Assembly: GCF_039634785.1 (NCBI RefSeq)
Contig: NZ_JBBIAB010000004.1
Span: 62,001 to 126,000 of the forward strand
Reading direction: 5' to 3'
DNA length: 64,000 nt
Source: Tistrella mobilis
Lineage (GTDB): Bacteria > Pseudomonadota > Alphaproteobacteria > Tistrellales > Tistrellaceae
The translations under genes and the position numbers were made by a program. The notes under the pieces were generated by a model. It was not told the DNA's origin. It saw nothing but the letters and a program-made list of their open reading frames with translations, and searched no databases. Of this stretch, positions 35,070 through 44,708 are shown piece after piece (within the stretch, counting starts at the first letter, position 1; each line of letters begins with the position of its first letter).

Positions 35070-36628
35070 CAGAGCGACTCCAGGAAGCGGATCAGGGCAT
35101 CACGATCGGATTTCGGCAGGGCGACCACCGCCTGTTTCGCGGCCTCCGCCTCACCGCCGTGCCAGAGCACGGCCTCCAGCAGGCTGCGCGCCCGGCCGTC
35201 GTGGAGATAGCTGGCCGGTTCGGCAACGCTTGCCGTCAGACCTATACCCCAGAGCGGCGCGGTGCGCCATTCGCGGCCGTCGGCCATGCCTTCGGGCCGG
35301 CCATCGGCCAGGCCCGGCCCCATGTCGTGGAGCAGCAGGTCGCTATAGGGCCAGATCAGCTGGAAACTCTGTTCCGGGCGGTCCTTCAACCGCGCGGTGA
35401 CGAATTTCGGCCGGTGGCAGGCGATGCAATTCGCCTCGACAAACAGCTGCTTGCCGCGCAGCACGACGGGATCGTCCAGGTCGCGCCGCGCCGGCACAGC
35501 CAGATTGCGGGCATAGAAGCTGACCAGATCCAACGCCGCGGCATCGATCTCTAGCCCGTCGGTCCCGGGCGCGTCTCCCCCGTCCGGGGCGGCGCGGCAG
35601 GCGGTCTGGGCAGCGGTGCAGTCGCCATAGCCCGCCGGATGCAGCGGGTTGGAGATACCCATATCGCCGGCGAAGGCATCGGCCGATTGCTGATGCACGG
35701 TGGGGGTACCGGCCTTCCAGCCGAAGCGGCCCAGCATCACCCGGCCGTATTCCGGGCTCCAGGCGAAATTGGGCCGGCCGGAAATGCCGTCGCCATCGGC
35801 ATCGTCAGGGTCGGCGAGGGCCAGGATGTCCTCGGCCGGAATCGCCTCCAGCAGCCCCAGCCCGATCATCGGCGGCGCCACGCGGGGGGAGAGCATCACC
35901 TCGGGATGGAGCGGCCCATAGGCCGGGTCGGCGATGGCATAGCGCGGCCGGCGCAGATGCACCACCTCGCCGCCCGCCAGCTCGACCGGGATCTCGTCAT
36001 AGGTGATCTCCATCCGGCCCTCGGCCGGAATGCCCTGGATCGACATGTCCTGAAGCTGGGTGCCGTAGACCGGTTCCGGCACCACCATCAGCCGGTGGCT
36101 GGCGATGGCCGCCTTCATCTCGTCGGTATCGGCCGGGATCGACAGCCGCAGGAACATCGAGATGCGGTCATCGTCGGGGTTTGCCGGCGGATGGCCGCGG
36201 CCGTCCTTGACATGGCAGCTCTGGCAGGACCGGGCATTGAACAGCGGCCCCAGCCCGTCGGAGGCCTTGGTCGAGGATGGCGAGGAGACCCAGAATTTGC
36301 GGAACAGCCCGTTGCCGAGCTTGAAGTCCATCTCATGCGCAAAGGGCATGTTGGCCGAGAACTGCGAGAAGACATCGCGATTGACGGCCGCCCGCGTCGT
36401 GGCCGCCCCCCCCATGTTCAGCTCGTAATCTTCCGGCCGGGTAAAATCGCGGGTCGGTTCCACGACCGTCAGGATGCGGGCACGTTCTGCCGCCGTGCGC
36501 GGCACCTGGTTCAGATGCGGGTCGGGCTGTTCCAGCACATCGGACGGAATTGCATCCCCTGCCGATGCATCGCTCGCCACGGCCACCCCGGCCAGCACCG
36601 CCAGAGCGACCAGTCCGGTCCTCACCAC
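35069..36628 (-). CDS. Di-haem oxidoreductase (DHOR/DUF1111), cytochrome c peroxidase-like
   Basis: A 519-residue periplasmic protein with an N-terminal signal (VRTGLVALAVLAGVAVASDASAG). Two haem c motifs are visible: CQSCH (residues 135-139) and CIACH (401-405). The DHOR family (COG3488) is also called thiol oxidoreductase and resembles MauG/peroxidase. The GTG at 36628, preceded by GGGGAG, is chosen because it puts the signal peptide at the N-terminus; the frame also has a TTG at 36685. It is the second gene of a four-gene unit between two imelysins and may oxidise iron or a protein in the periplasm. Confidence 0.85.
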   Translation of the reverse strand: MVRTGLVALAVLAGVAVASDASAGDAIPSDVLEQPDPHLNQVPRTAAERARILTVVEPTRDFTRPEDYELNMGGAATTRAAVNRDVFSQFSANMPFAHEMDFKLGNGLFRKFWVSSPSSTKASDGLGPLFNARSCQSCHVKDGRGHPPANPDDDRISMFLRLSIPADTDEMKAAIASHRLMVVPEPVYGTQLQDMSIQGIPAEGRMEITYDEIPVELAGGEVVHLRRPRYAIADPAYGPLHPEVMLSPRVAPPMIGLGLLEAIPAEDILALADPDDADGDGISGRPNFAWSPEYGRVMLGRFGWKAGTPTVHQQSADAFAGDMGISNPLHPAGYGDCTAAQTACRAAPDGGDAPGTDGLEIDAAALDLVSFYARNLAVPARRDLDDPVVLRGKQLFVEANCIACHRPKFVTARLKDRPEQSFQLIWPYSDLLLHDMGPGLADGRPEGMADGREWRTAPLWGIGLTASVAEPASYLHDGRARSLLEAVLWHGGEAEAAKQAVVALPKSDRDALIRFLESL

Positions 36629-36719
36629 CCCTGCCTGCTCCCCAAACCTGCCTCTGTCCCTGAACGCCAATGGCCGGCGACGCAAAGCGCCGCCGGCCGT
36701 CTGGCTGGACGTGGGTCGC

Positions 36720-37997
36720 TTACTTGAACACGGCCGTCGGCTGGTCCAGGCTGTCCGACCCCTCGATCGCCACCGGCTCCAGCTTCAGCGCCGTCACCGC
36801 GCGCTCGATCGAGCGGGTCTGCTGAACCAGGGCGTCGATGGCGGTGTTCAGCAGCGCCGCGCCGGCATCATTGCCGGGGGCGAGCAGCTGGTCGTAATGG
36901 GTGCCGGCCTCGGCCGTCGCCTTCACCGAGCCCAGCGCCGCCAGCGTCGCCGCCATATGGGCGCGGACATCGGCATCGACCTTCTGGTCCGCCGCGGCCA
37001 CCAGCGACGACAGCGACGGTCCCTCGACCACCGAGCCGTCGATGCGGACATAATGGCCGGTATAGACGTTCCACATGCCCACGGCGTCGTAATAGTGAGA
37101 GTTGTGGGTGTTGTCCGAGAAGCAGTCATGCTCCTCTTCCGGGTCGTTGAGCAGCAGGCCCAGCTTCATGCGCTCGCCCGCCAGCTCGCCATAGGACAGG
37201 CTGCCGAGGCCGGTGAACATGGTGCTGAGGCCGGCTTCGGGGCTGACATCGGCCAGCGCCTTGCGCGCCTCGCCATCCTTGCCCCACTGGGCGGCCATCC
37301 ACGACAGATCCTCGACCAGCAGGTCGGTCGCCGCCTGAAGATAGGCGGCGCGACGGTCGCAATTGCCGCCGGTGCAGTTGGCGGTGTCGTAATCGGTCCA
37401 GGGGCGGTTGCCGGCGCCCGGGCCGGTGCCGTTCAGATCCTGGCCCCAGAGCAGGAATTCGATGGCGTGATAGCCGGTGGCGACGTTCGCCTCCTCGCCT
37501 TCCGCCTCGTGCAGCGTGCGCAGCAGGTCGGGGGTGATCTTCGAGGCGTCGACCGTCTTGCCCGAAAGCGTGAAGCTCTTGTTGGCGATCACGTTCAGCG
37601 CCGCCGCCGCATTACCCTCGGCACCCATATACGAGCTGTCGACATAGTCGATCAGGCCCTCGTCGAGCGGCCAGGCATTCACCTGCCCCTCCCACTCGTC
37701 GACGATGGCATTGCCGAAGCGGAAGGCCTCGGTCTGCTTATAGGGCACATTGGCCGCGATCCAGGCGGCCTTCGCCGCCGCCAGCGTCTCGGGGCCGGGC
37801 TTGGCGATGAAGGCCTTCACGGCCGTCTGCAACGTCTTCGCCGCGGTCAGGCTGTCGCCATAGGCCGCCTCGGCGATGTTCGCGTAATTGGTCACCACCG
37901 CGCGGGCGTCACCGCCCGTCGCCGCCAGCGCCGAACCGGAGGCGAGCAGAACGCCCCCCAGCAGCATGCCGCCCAGCCTGCCCGTCTTGCCCACCAT
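36720..37997 (-). CDS. Imelysin-family iron-regulated periplasmic protein (IrpA-like)
   Basis: A 425-residue protein with a signal peptide (MVGKTGRLGGMLLGG, cleaved near ALAA). The imelysin motif GYHAIEFLLWGQD contains GxHxxE (about residue 180). Two small Cys pairs are seen, NCTGGNC and the single DCF. The start ATG at 37997 follows GAGGGAG. It is the first gene of the iron-linked unit and lies behind a Fur-like palindrome. IrpA proteins are iron-regulated outer-membrane or periplasmic proteins in cyanobacteria and other bacteria. Confidence 0.88.
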   Translation of the reverse strand: MVGKTGRLGGMLLGGVLLASGSALAATGGDARAVVTNYANIAEAAYGDSLTAAKTLQTAVKAFIAKPGPETLAAAKAAWIAANVPYKQTEAFRFGNAIVDEWEGQVNAWPLDEGLIDYVDSSYMGAEGNAAAALNVIANKSFTLSGKTVDASKITPDLLRTLHEAEGEEANVATGYHAIEFLLWGQDLNGTGPGAGNRPWTDYDTANCTGGNCDRRAAYLQAATDLLVEDLSWMAAQWGKDGEARKALADVSPEAGLSTMFTGLGSLSYGELAGERMKLGLLLNDPEEEHDCFSDNTHNSHYYDAVGMWNVYTGHYVRIDGSVVEGPSLSSLVAAADQKVDADVRAHMAATLAALGSVKATAEAGTHYDQLLAPGNDAGAALLNTAIDALVQQTRSIERAVTALKLEPVAIEGSDSLDQPTAVFK

Positions 37998-38042
37998 CTG
38001 TCGCTCCCTCGGTCCATGGTGCCGTCCCGCACATGCCATTCC

Positions 38043-38065
38043 GCAAGTGCGAATGACTTGCATTC
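38043..38065. promoter_or_regulatory. Fur-family-like iron box upstream of the imelysin operon
   Basis: Two overlapping dyads occur 46-68 bases upstream of the imelysin start: GCAAGT (38043-38048) with ACTTGC (38056-38061), and GAATG (38051-38055) with CATTC (38061-38065). The segment TGCGAATGACTTGCA resembles the Fur/Mur-type sites of alphaproteobacteria. It fits the expected iron control of imelysin genes. Confidence 0.6.
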
Positions 38066-38127
38066 CTACACCGGAGGTGGGGGTGACGTCCAGAGCGGTG
38101 ACGGCCGGTCCAGGGATTTCGGCCCCG

Positions 38128-39525
38128 TCAGAGCGGCGGCCGCCGGTTTCGCATCGGGCTTAAGGCTTCCAGCTGCCGGCCCGCCGCAAGCAGCCGGTCT
38201 TCCCGCCACCAGGGGGCCACCAGTTGCACGCCGATCGGCAAGCCTTCGCGGCTCAACCCGAACGGCAGCGACAAGGCCGGCAGGCCGGTCAGATTGAAGG
38301 GCACGGTGGCGCGCATCACATGGCGGGCCGGGACCTTTGCCCCCGCCACCTCGTACCCGACCTGCCCCGGATAGGGTGCCGTCACCGGCAACACCGGGCA
38401 GAGCAGCAGATCATGGGCCCCGAACCAGCCGGCAAAGTCATCCCGCAGCCCCTGCACCGCCTGTTCCGCGGCGACGTAATCCGCCAGCGACGGCTCGGGC
38501 CGGGTGATGACATGACGGATCACCGGATGCACCTCGTCCATTCGCCCGCCGACCACCGCCCGGAAGAGCGGGCCGATCTCGGGCGCGTGCAGCACCGCAC
38601 TCGCCGCCGTCCAGTCGTGCTCCGCCAGCGCCGGAATGCCGGCGGGCGCCACCCGGTGTCCGGCCGCGGCCAGGGCTTCGGCGGCCAGGGCGACCGCGGC
38701 GACGATTTCGGGATCCACCGGCCCGAAGCCCTCTGCCGCCATCCAGCCGATCCGCAGGCTGCTGGCGTCGCCGCGTGCCAGGGGTGCCGCCCGTGCCGCA
38801 TAGCCGTCGGCACCATCCGGCCCCGCCAGCAGATCGAGCGCCAGCGCGAGGTCGCGGACACTGCGCGCCATCGGTCCGACATGCCACCAGCGCCGAAGCC
38901 CCGGCCAGTGACCGGTGACGGGGATCCGGCCATGGGTCGCCTTCAGCGCCAGGATGCCGGTCATCGCCGCGGGCCCGCGTACCGAGATCGCCACATCGCT
39001 GCCCAGCCCCAGCGGCGACAGCCCGGCCGCGATCGCCGCCGCTTCGCCGCCGCTCGATCCGCCGGGGATGCGGCGCCTGTCCCAGGGGTTGCGGGTCGGC
39101 CCCGACAACGGGTTGTCGGTCTCGGTCCAGTACGAGAATTCGGGCAGATTGGTCTTGATCAGCGGAATGGCACCCGCGGCCTTCAGCCGCGCCACCACGG
39201 TCGCATCACGGCCGGGCACCCGGTCGGCAAACAGCCTGGAGCCGCGCCGGGTCGGTACGCCTGCGGTGTCGATGCAATCCTTGATCGAGAACGGCACGCC
39301 GTGGAGCGGCCCTGCCGCCTCCCCCACCATCACCGCCGCCTCGGCGGCACGGGCGGCGGCGCCGGCCGCCTCGGCCATGACCTCGACGGCGGCCCCCAGC
39401 AGCGGATCGACCCGCGCGATCCGCTCCAGATGGGCCGCGACCACCTCGACCGGCGAGACCTCGCGGGCATGGATCATCGCGGCGAGCGCGGTCGCGTCCA
39501 GAAAACAGAGATCGGTGGCGTCCAT
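38128..39525 (-). CDS. Amidase-signature family amidohydrolase
   Basis: A 465-residue enzyme of the amidase signature family, which uses a Ser-cisSer-Lys triad. The Lys is in PFSIKDCID (about residue 81), the bridging Ser in [14 protein letters not shown] (about 155) and the presumed nucleophile Ser in [12 protein letters not shown] (about 178). The usual GSDxGGSxR is changed to GSDVAISVR, so two Gly at the oxyanion hole are replaced by Ala-Ile. Its substrate is unknown. The start ATG at 39525 gives a normal N-terminus. A divergent or neighbouring LysR gene lies upstream on the same strand. Confidence 0.85.
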   Translation of the reverse strand: MDATDLCFLDATALAAMIHAREVSPVEVVAAHLERIARVDPLLGAAVEVMAEAAGAAARAAEAAVMVGEAAGPLHGVPFSIKDCIDTAGVPTRRGSRLFADRVPGRDATVVARLKAAGAIPLIKTNLPEFSYWTETDNPLSGPTRNPWDRRRIPGGSSGGEAAAIAAGLSPLGLGSDVAISVRGPAAMTGILALKATHGRIPVTGHWPGLRRWWHVGPMARSVRDLALALDLLAGPDGADGYAARAAPLARGDASSLRIGWMAAEGFGPVDPEIVAAVALAAEALAAAGHRVAPAGIPALAEHDWTAASAVLHAPEIGPLFRAVVGGRMDEVHPVIRHVITRPEPSLADYVAAEQAVQGLRDDFAGWFGAHDLLLCPVLPVTAPYPGQVGYEVAGAKVPARHVMRATVPFNLTGLPALSLPFGLSREGLPIGVQLVAPWWREDRLLAAGRQLEALSPMRNRRPPL

Positions 39526-39639
39526 GGCGGGGGCTCCCGGGCAGGTGGTCACGGCCTGCCGATCCTGGGCCCCGCCATATGTCGCCACAATTCGCTTTGC
39601 GGCCGCGGGCCTTCCGGAAAGCTGAAGGCGCCCGGCCGC

Positions 39640-40518
39640 TCAGGCGGCGCTGCGCGTCATTTCCGCCCGTAACCAGTCGCGCACCACCCGCACCGGCGGT
39701 GCCGGCCGGCTGGCGGTCAGCAGATGGATGCCGCGCGAACTCGCCACCCGATGATCCAGCGGCGCCACCAGTCGCCCGCTCTCGATCCAGGGCCGCACCA
39801 GGTGATCCAGCGCGATGGCCACACCCAGCCCATGGGCTGCCGCTTCATACAGCATCTGCAGGCTGTCGAAGCCCCGCACCGGCGGCAACAGGGCGGGGTC
39901 GATGCCGATCGCCCGCGCCCATTCGGGCCAGAATTCGGGCCGGTGGGCGGGGCCCAGCAGCGGCAGATGCAGCAGATCCTGCGGCTGGCCCAAAGGCAGA
40001 TCGGGGCTCGCCACCACCACCAGATGCAGCGGCATCGACGCCACCCGCATCACCCCCGGCCAGCCGCCCTCGCCCAGGCGAAGCGCCAGATCGGCGACAC
40101 CGGCGCCGGGCTCGACGCAGTCGGCCGAGCCGTGCAGATCAAGCCGGATGCCCGGATGGGCCACCTGAAAGCCCGGCAGCCGCGGCAGCAGCCAGGTCAT
40201 CGCAAGGGTCGGGATCAGGCTGATCCTGACCGCCCGGCGATCGGCCTGACGCGCCCGCTCGGTCGCCTGGCGCAGGGCATCGAGCGCCGGCAGCAGCTCG
40301 GCGGCATAGGCGGCCCCCCGGGCGGTCGGCACCACGCCGCGCGGCAGCCGCTCCAGCAGCGGCGCGCCCAGATGCTCTTCCAGGATTCGGATCCGCCTGC
40401 TGAGTGCGGGCAGCGACAGCCCCAGCGCCTCGGCGGCCGCGGTCAGGCTCCGCAGCTCCACGGCGGCGGCAAAGGCCTCGATCGATCGGAAGGGCGGCAG
40501 GGGTTTCATCGGCGGCAT
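39640..40518 (-). CDS. LysR-family transcriptional regulator (GcvA-like)
   Basis: A 292-residue regulator with the N-terminal winged helix (FAAAVELRSLTAAAEALGLS, then LPALSRRIRILEEHLG) and a LysR substrate domain from about residue 90 (VRISLIPTLAMTWLLPRL). The pattern LRSLTAAAEAL-LSLPALSRRI and the TWLLPRLPGF segment are typical of GcvA-like regulators. It may control the downstream amidase gene 115 bases away or the divergent rhodanese gene. Confidence 0.87.
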   Translation of the reverse strand: MPPMKPLPPFRSIEAFAAAVELRSLTAAAEALGLSLPALSRRIRILEEHLGAPLLERLPRGVVPTARGAAYAAELLPALDALRQATERARQADRRAVRISLIPTLAMTWLLPRLPGFQVAHPGIRLDLHGSADCVEPGAGVADLALRLGEGGWPGVMRVASMPLHLVVVASPDLPLGQPQDLLHLPLLGPAHRPEFWPEWARAIGIDPALLPPVRGFDSLQMLYEAAAHGLGVAIALDHLVRPWIESGRLVAPLDHRVASSRGIHLLTASRPAPPVRVVRDWLRAEMTRSAA

Positions 40519-40624
40519 CCGGATGCAGGATCCCCGGACCTTAGCACCGCCCGTCGGTTTATCGAAGCCCGGCCGGGCATGGACGGGCTATGCTGCGGGC
40601 ACGGAAACACCAGGAGATCCCCCG

Positions 40625-41026
40625 ATGGCGCTGAAGAAGACCGTGAAGCAGATGGTGGACGAGGCGACCGCCCGCATCCGCACCATCCCGATCGACGAGG
40701 CCAAAACCCTGCTCGACGACCCGGACACCCTGTTCGTCGACATCCGCGACGTCCGCGAGCTGGAGCGCGAGGGCATGATCCCCGGTGCCTTCCACGCCCC
40801 GCGCGGCATGCTGGAATTCTGGGTCGACCCCGAAAGCCCCTATCACAAGCCGGTCTTCGCCTCGGGCAAGAGCTTCGTGCTCTATTGCGGCGGCGCCTGG
40901 CGTTCGGCGCTGGCCGCCGACACCCTGCAGCAGATGGGGCTTGAACCCGTCGCCCATCTGGAAGGCGGCTTCGGCGGCTGGAAGGCCGCGGGCGCGCCGG
41001 TGGTGCCCCGGCCGGCCAAGGGCTGA
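40625..41026 (+). CDS. Rhodanese-like sulfurtransferase
   Basis: A 133-residue single-domain rhodanese. The active-site loop is LYCGGAWRSALAAD, with Cys as the sulfur carrier (about residue 90), preceded by LFVDIRDVRELEREG and followed by HLEGGFGGWKAAG. There is no signal peptide, so it is cytoplasmic. The start ATG at 40625 follows a purine-rich AGGAG. It converges with hrpB 22 bases away. The sulfur acceptor is unknown. Confidence 0.87.
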   Translation: MALKKTVKQMVDEATARIRTIPIDEAKTLLDDPDTLFVDIRDVRELEREGMIPGAFHAPRGMLEFWVDPESPYHKPVFASGKSFVLYCGGAWRSALAADTLQQMGLEPVAHLEGGFGGWKAAGAPVVPRPAKG

Positions 41027-41048
41027 TCCGTCCCGGGTCGCGCGCGGC

Positions 41049-43643
41049 TCAGCTGCCGCGCGGCTTGGCCCGATGGGTCGCGACCGCACCGGTCGGATCC
41101 TCGGGCCAGGGATGTTTGGGATAGCGGCCGCGCAGCTCCGACCTGACCTGGGCGTAGCTGCCGGTCCAGAAGCCGGCGAGGTCGGCGGTCACCTGGACCG
41201 GCCGGCCCGCCGGCGACAGCAGGTGGACCAGCAGCGCCACCCGGCCGTCGGCGACCCGCGGGCCTTCGGCCGCGCCGAACATCTCCTGCAGCTTCACCGC
41301 CAGCACCGGCGGATCGCTCGCATAGTCCACCGCATGGCTGCGGCCCGACGGTACGGTCACCCGCTCCGGCGCCGCCTGATCCAGCCGGCTGCGCTGGCGC
41401 CAGTCCAGCAGCCTGAGCAGCGCGCCCTTGAGGTCGATCCGGGCAAGATCGTCCAGCCGCCGCACCCGCCCCAGATCCGGCCCCAGCCAGTCGTCGAGCC
41501 TCGCCAGCAGGCCGTCATCCGACACATCCGGCCAGCCGGCCCCGGGCCCGTCGATCCGGGCCAGGAAGGCGATACGGGCCCTCAGCGCCTTCGCCGCCTC
41601 GCTCCAGTCCAGCCGATCGAGGCCCAGCCCGCGCACCCCTTCGGCCACCGCCGCGGCATGATGCTCGGGCGCAAGCTTCGCCAGCGGCTTCGCATCGATG
41701 ACCAGCTGGCCCAGCCGCCGTTCGCGTGCCGCCACCAGGCCGCCGGATCGCTGGTCGAATTCCACCCGGTCCACCGTGCGGATCTCGTCGGCAAAGCTCT
41801 CCACGATCTCAGCCGGGGTGATCCGGGCGGCGAGAAAGGCGCGAACGTCGCCCCCACCCTGCGCGCCCCCCCCACCCTGGACACCACCGCCGGTCGTTGC
41901 GACCGCAAGCCAGTCTTCCGCCGCCAGCGGGTCCAGAGGGTCGAGCGCGACACCGCCGCCGCCCATCAGCCGGAACACCGCATCGCGCCCGCGCGCCTGC
42001 GCCAGCCGTTCGGGATAGGCCAGCGCCACCAGCTGGCCAAGCGAGGGCGGTTCCGCCCCATCCGGCACCTGCGGCTTCGGCAGTCGCCGCTCCAGCGCCC
42101 GGGCACCATCGCGCAGCCGGGCAAGCGTGCCACGGTCGACCACCGCCCCATCGGCACCGCCCATCGGGTCGCGGCCTTCCGCCACCAGGGTCAAGCGCCG
42201 GGCAAGATCGGCATCGGCGCGGGCGCGCTTGAACGGGTCGCGTTCGGCCAGGATCTGGGCCAGGCGCGCCGCCTCTCGCCCGGCCCCCCGCCTGGCCCCC
42301 TCGATCGCCAGATGGGCAAGCCGCGGATGCAGGCCCAGCTCGGCCATCGCCCGGCCATGGCCGGTCACGCGCCCGGCCTCGTCCAGCGCCCCCAGACGGC
42401 CCAGCAGCTCCCGCGCCTGGCCCCAGGCGGCCGCCGGGGGATGGTCGGCAAAGGCCAGGGCGCGGGTATCGTCCACGCCCCAGACCGCCAGTTCCAGCGC
42501 CAGCGGCGCCGGGTCGTCGACGGTGATCTGCGGGGCGGCAAAGCCCGCCAGGGCGCGGGTCTCCGCCTCGGGCCACAGCCTCAGGCAGATCCCTTCGGCG
42601 ACACGGCCGGCGCGGCCGCGGCGCTGCTCGGCCTCGGCGCGCGACACCCGCATCGTCTCCAGCCGGCTCATGCCGGTCGACGGGTCGAAACGCGGCCGGC
42701 GGGCGAAGCCGCCATCGATCACCACGCGCACGCCTTCGATCGTCAGGCTGGTCTCGGCGATCGCGGTCGCCAGCACCACCTTGCGCCGCCCGGGCGCCGA
42801 AGGCCGGATCGCCCGGTCCTGCGCCTCGGCGGTCAGCTCACCCGCCAGCGGCAGGATATCGACCGCGGGCCCGCCGGCGCCGGCCAGAAGTTCGGCGGTG
42901 CGCGCAATCTCTCCGGCCCCCGGCAGAAAGGCCAGGATGTCGCCCGGCTCCGCCGCCAGCATCCGCCGCACCGCCCCCGCCATGGCGGGGGCCAGGTCGC
43001 GCAGCTCCGGCCGGCGGTCGTCATGGATCACCGTCACCGGGAACATCCGGCCCTCGGCCCGCAGCCGTTCGGCCCCACCGATCAGCGCCGCCACCCGTTC
43101 GGCATCCAGAGTCGCCGACATGGCGATCAGCCGCAGATCGGGGCGCAGGGCCTGTTTCGCCTCCAGCGCCAGCGCCAGGCCCAGATCGCCGTCCAGGCTG
43201 CGTTCGTGAATTTCGTCGAAAATCACCGCCGCCACGCCCTGAAGCTCAGGGTCGCCCTGGATGCGGCGGGTGAAGATGCCCTCGGTCACCACTTCGATCC
43301 GGGTCCGGGGGCCGACCTTCTGGTCCAGCCGGACCCGGTAGCCCACCGTCTCCCCCACCGCCTCGCCCAGCATCGCGGCCATCCGTGCCGCCGAGGCGCG
43401 TGCCGCCAGCCGGCGCGGCTCCAGCATCAGGATGCGCCCCTCTGCCGCCCAGGGGGCATCCAGCAGCAGCAGCGGCACCGCGGTGGTCTTGCCGGCACCC
43501 GGCGGCGCCTCGATCACCAGATCGCGGCCCTGATGGAGGGCCTCGCGGATCGGGCGGGCAAGCTCCGCCACGGGCAGCGACCGGATCGCACGGGCGATCC
43601 GGTCGGGCAGTGAGAAATCAGGCAGGGGCGCGTCCGACGTCAA
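41049..43643 (-). CDS. hrpB: ATP-dependent helicase HrpB
   Basis: An 864-residue DExH-box helicase. Motifs: I APPGAGKTTAVP (about residues 42-53), II DEIH (about 145), III SATLD, VI QRRGRAGRVAEG. The HA2 and C-terminal HrpB-type domain follow, ending with PWPEDP, the PRYPKHPWPEDP-type tail that marks the HrpB family. There is a Gly-Gly-Val-Gln-rich low-complexity insert near residue 590. HrpB is a broadly conserved RNA helicase of unclear role. Confidence 0.93.
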   Translation of the reverse strand: MTSDAPLPDFSLPDRIARAIRSLPVAELARPIREALHQGRDLVIEAPPGAGKTTAVPLLLLDAPWAAEGRILMLEPRRLAARASAARMAAMLGEAVGETVGYRVRLDQKVGPRTRIEVVTEGIFTRRIQGDPELQGVAAVIFDEIHERSLDGDLGLALALEAKQALRPDLRLIAMSATLDAERVAALIGGAERLRAEGRMFPVTVIHDDRRPELRDLAPAMAGAVRRMLAAEPGDILAFLPGAGEIARTAELLAGAGGPAVDILPLAGELTAEAQDRAIRPSAPGRRKVVLATAIAETSLTIEGVRVVIDGGFARRPRFDPSTGMSRLETMRVSRAEAEQRRGRAGRVAEGICLRLWPEAETRALAGFAAPQITVDDPAPLALELAVWGVDDTRALAFADHPPAAAWGQARELLGRLGALDEAGRVTGHGRAMAELGLHPRLAHLAIEGARRGAGREAARLAQILAERDPFKRARADADLARRLTLVAEGRDPMGGADGAVVDRGTLARLRDGARALERRLPKPQVPDGAEPPSLGQLVALAYPERLAQARGRDAVFRLMGGGGVALDPLDPLAAEDWLAVATTGGGVQGGGGAQGGGDVRAFLAARITPAEIVESFADEIRTVDRVEFDQRSGGLVAARERRLGQLVIDAKPLAKLAPEHHAAAVAEGVRGLGLDRLDWSEAAKALRARIAFLARIDGPGAGWPDVSDDGLLARLDDWLGPDLGRVRRLDDLARIDLKGALLRLLDWRQRSRLDQAAPERVTVPSGRSHAVDYASDPPVLAVKLQEMFGAAEGPRVADGRVALLVHLLSPAGRPVQVTADLAGFWTGSYAQVRSELRGRYPKHPWPEDPTGAVATHRAKPRGS

Positions 43644-43651
43644 GGCGGGGG

Positions 43652-44386
43652 TCAGTCTTCCAGGAAGAAGTCGATGGTCGTCACCACCCGCACCGTCTTC
43701 GTCACCTGGCGGTTCTCGGGCATGTTCGGGATGTCGGTGGCGGGCAGAATCTGGAACAGCCCCTGAGAGGCATTGCGGATCGCGCCGACATGGCTGCCGC
43801 TGTCGGTCGCGAACTGCGCGGCACCGTCGCGGGCATTGGCGGTCGCCTCGGCGATCATCCCGGGCTTCAGATCGTTGAGCTTCGTGAAGATATAAGACGG
43901 GCCGCTGCCCCAGGCGCCCATGTCGTTGGACAGCACCACCCCGGCCTCGACCAGATCGCCCACCTTCTGCGATGCGGCCTCAACCTTGTCGACATCGGTG
44001 GTCCGCACCGACACCGTCTGCGCCACGATATAACGCACCTCGACCGGGCCCGAGCGATAGAGCTGCGCGTTCTGGTCGGTCACCTCCAGGCTCAGCATCT
44101 CGATCGTCTCGGCCGGCAGGCCGGCATCGGTGAAGAAGCGCTTCACCGTCTCGGTATCGCGTTTCAGCTGGCCCAGCACCTCGTTCAGATCGTTGCCGGA
44201 AGCGACATAGCGCAGCGACCAGACCGCCAGGTCGGCCTTCACCTCACGCTCCGCCAGGCCCTTCACCTGGACGGTGCGGTTGCCGAGCCGCGCCTCGACC
44301 ACACCCTGGCCGACCAGCCAGCCGCCGGCGGCAATGCCCACCGCGATCACCGCGGCACCGGCCAGTCCCAGAACGTCCATACGCAT
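43652..44386 (-). CDS. SIMPL-domain protein (DUF541)
   Basis: A 244-residue protein with an N-terminal hydrophobic segment (LAGAAVIAVGIAAGGWLVGQ) and a SIMPL (DUF541) domain: GNRTVQVKGLAEREVKADLAVW, the SxxxVxxQxxxLYRSGP segment and the C-terminal VTKTVRVVTTIDFFLED. The family is poorly understood; members such as YggE affect stress tolerance. The ATG at 44386 is chosen; a second ATG at 44380 is nearly equivalent. It ends eight bases before the hrpB start, so the two are probably transcribed together. Confidence 0.85.
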   Translation of the reverse strand: MRMDVLGLAGAAVIAVGIAAGGWLVGQGVVEARLGNRTVQVKGLAEREVKADLAVWSLRYVASGNDLNEVLGQLKRDTETVKRFFTDAGLPAETIEMLSLEVTDQNAQLYRSGPVEVRYIVAQTVSVRTTDVDKVEAASQKVGDLVEAGVVLSNDMGAWGSGPSYIFTKLNDLKPGMIAEATANARDGAAQFATDSGSHVGAIRNASQGLFQILPATDIPNMPENRQVTKTVRVVTTIDFFLED

Positions 44387-44708
44387 CGGCAGATCTCCTG
44401 CGCAGAAATTCGGCCCCGCGGGGGTTGCGGGCAGCCGTCGTCCCTCCTGCGCCGGAGCCTGCGACGCGCCGCGGCCTGCGTCAAGCACGGCCGCGACACC
44501 ATGCCGACACGGGGGAGGCCCGATCCGGCCCTTCTGACATCGCCCGCTCACAGCCGGGGGCTGCTTCATCATCTTCTACCAGTATTCGAAGACCAAACCT
44601 CACATGATTATGCCACAGCGCAGCACTTAACAATTTTCGCTCAAGTTCCCAGATCATTGGAGAAGGCAAGAGAACTTGCCGGATCGCCGAACACAGGAGT
44701 AATTGACC
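44387..44708. other. 322-base divergent intergenic region
   Basis: This AT-richer gap lies between the SIMPL gene (minus) and the PRC-barrel gene (plus). It holds the ribosome site AGGAG at about 44695-44699 for the latter. The stretch 44574-44660 is noticeably less GC-rich than its surroundings and is a likely promoter area, but I cannot place a clear -35/-10 pair. I see no small gene. Confidence 0.45.
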
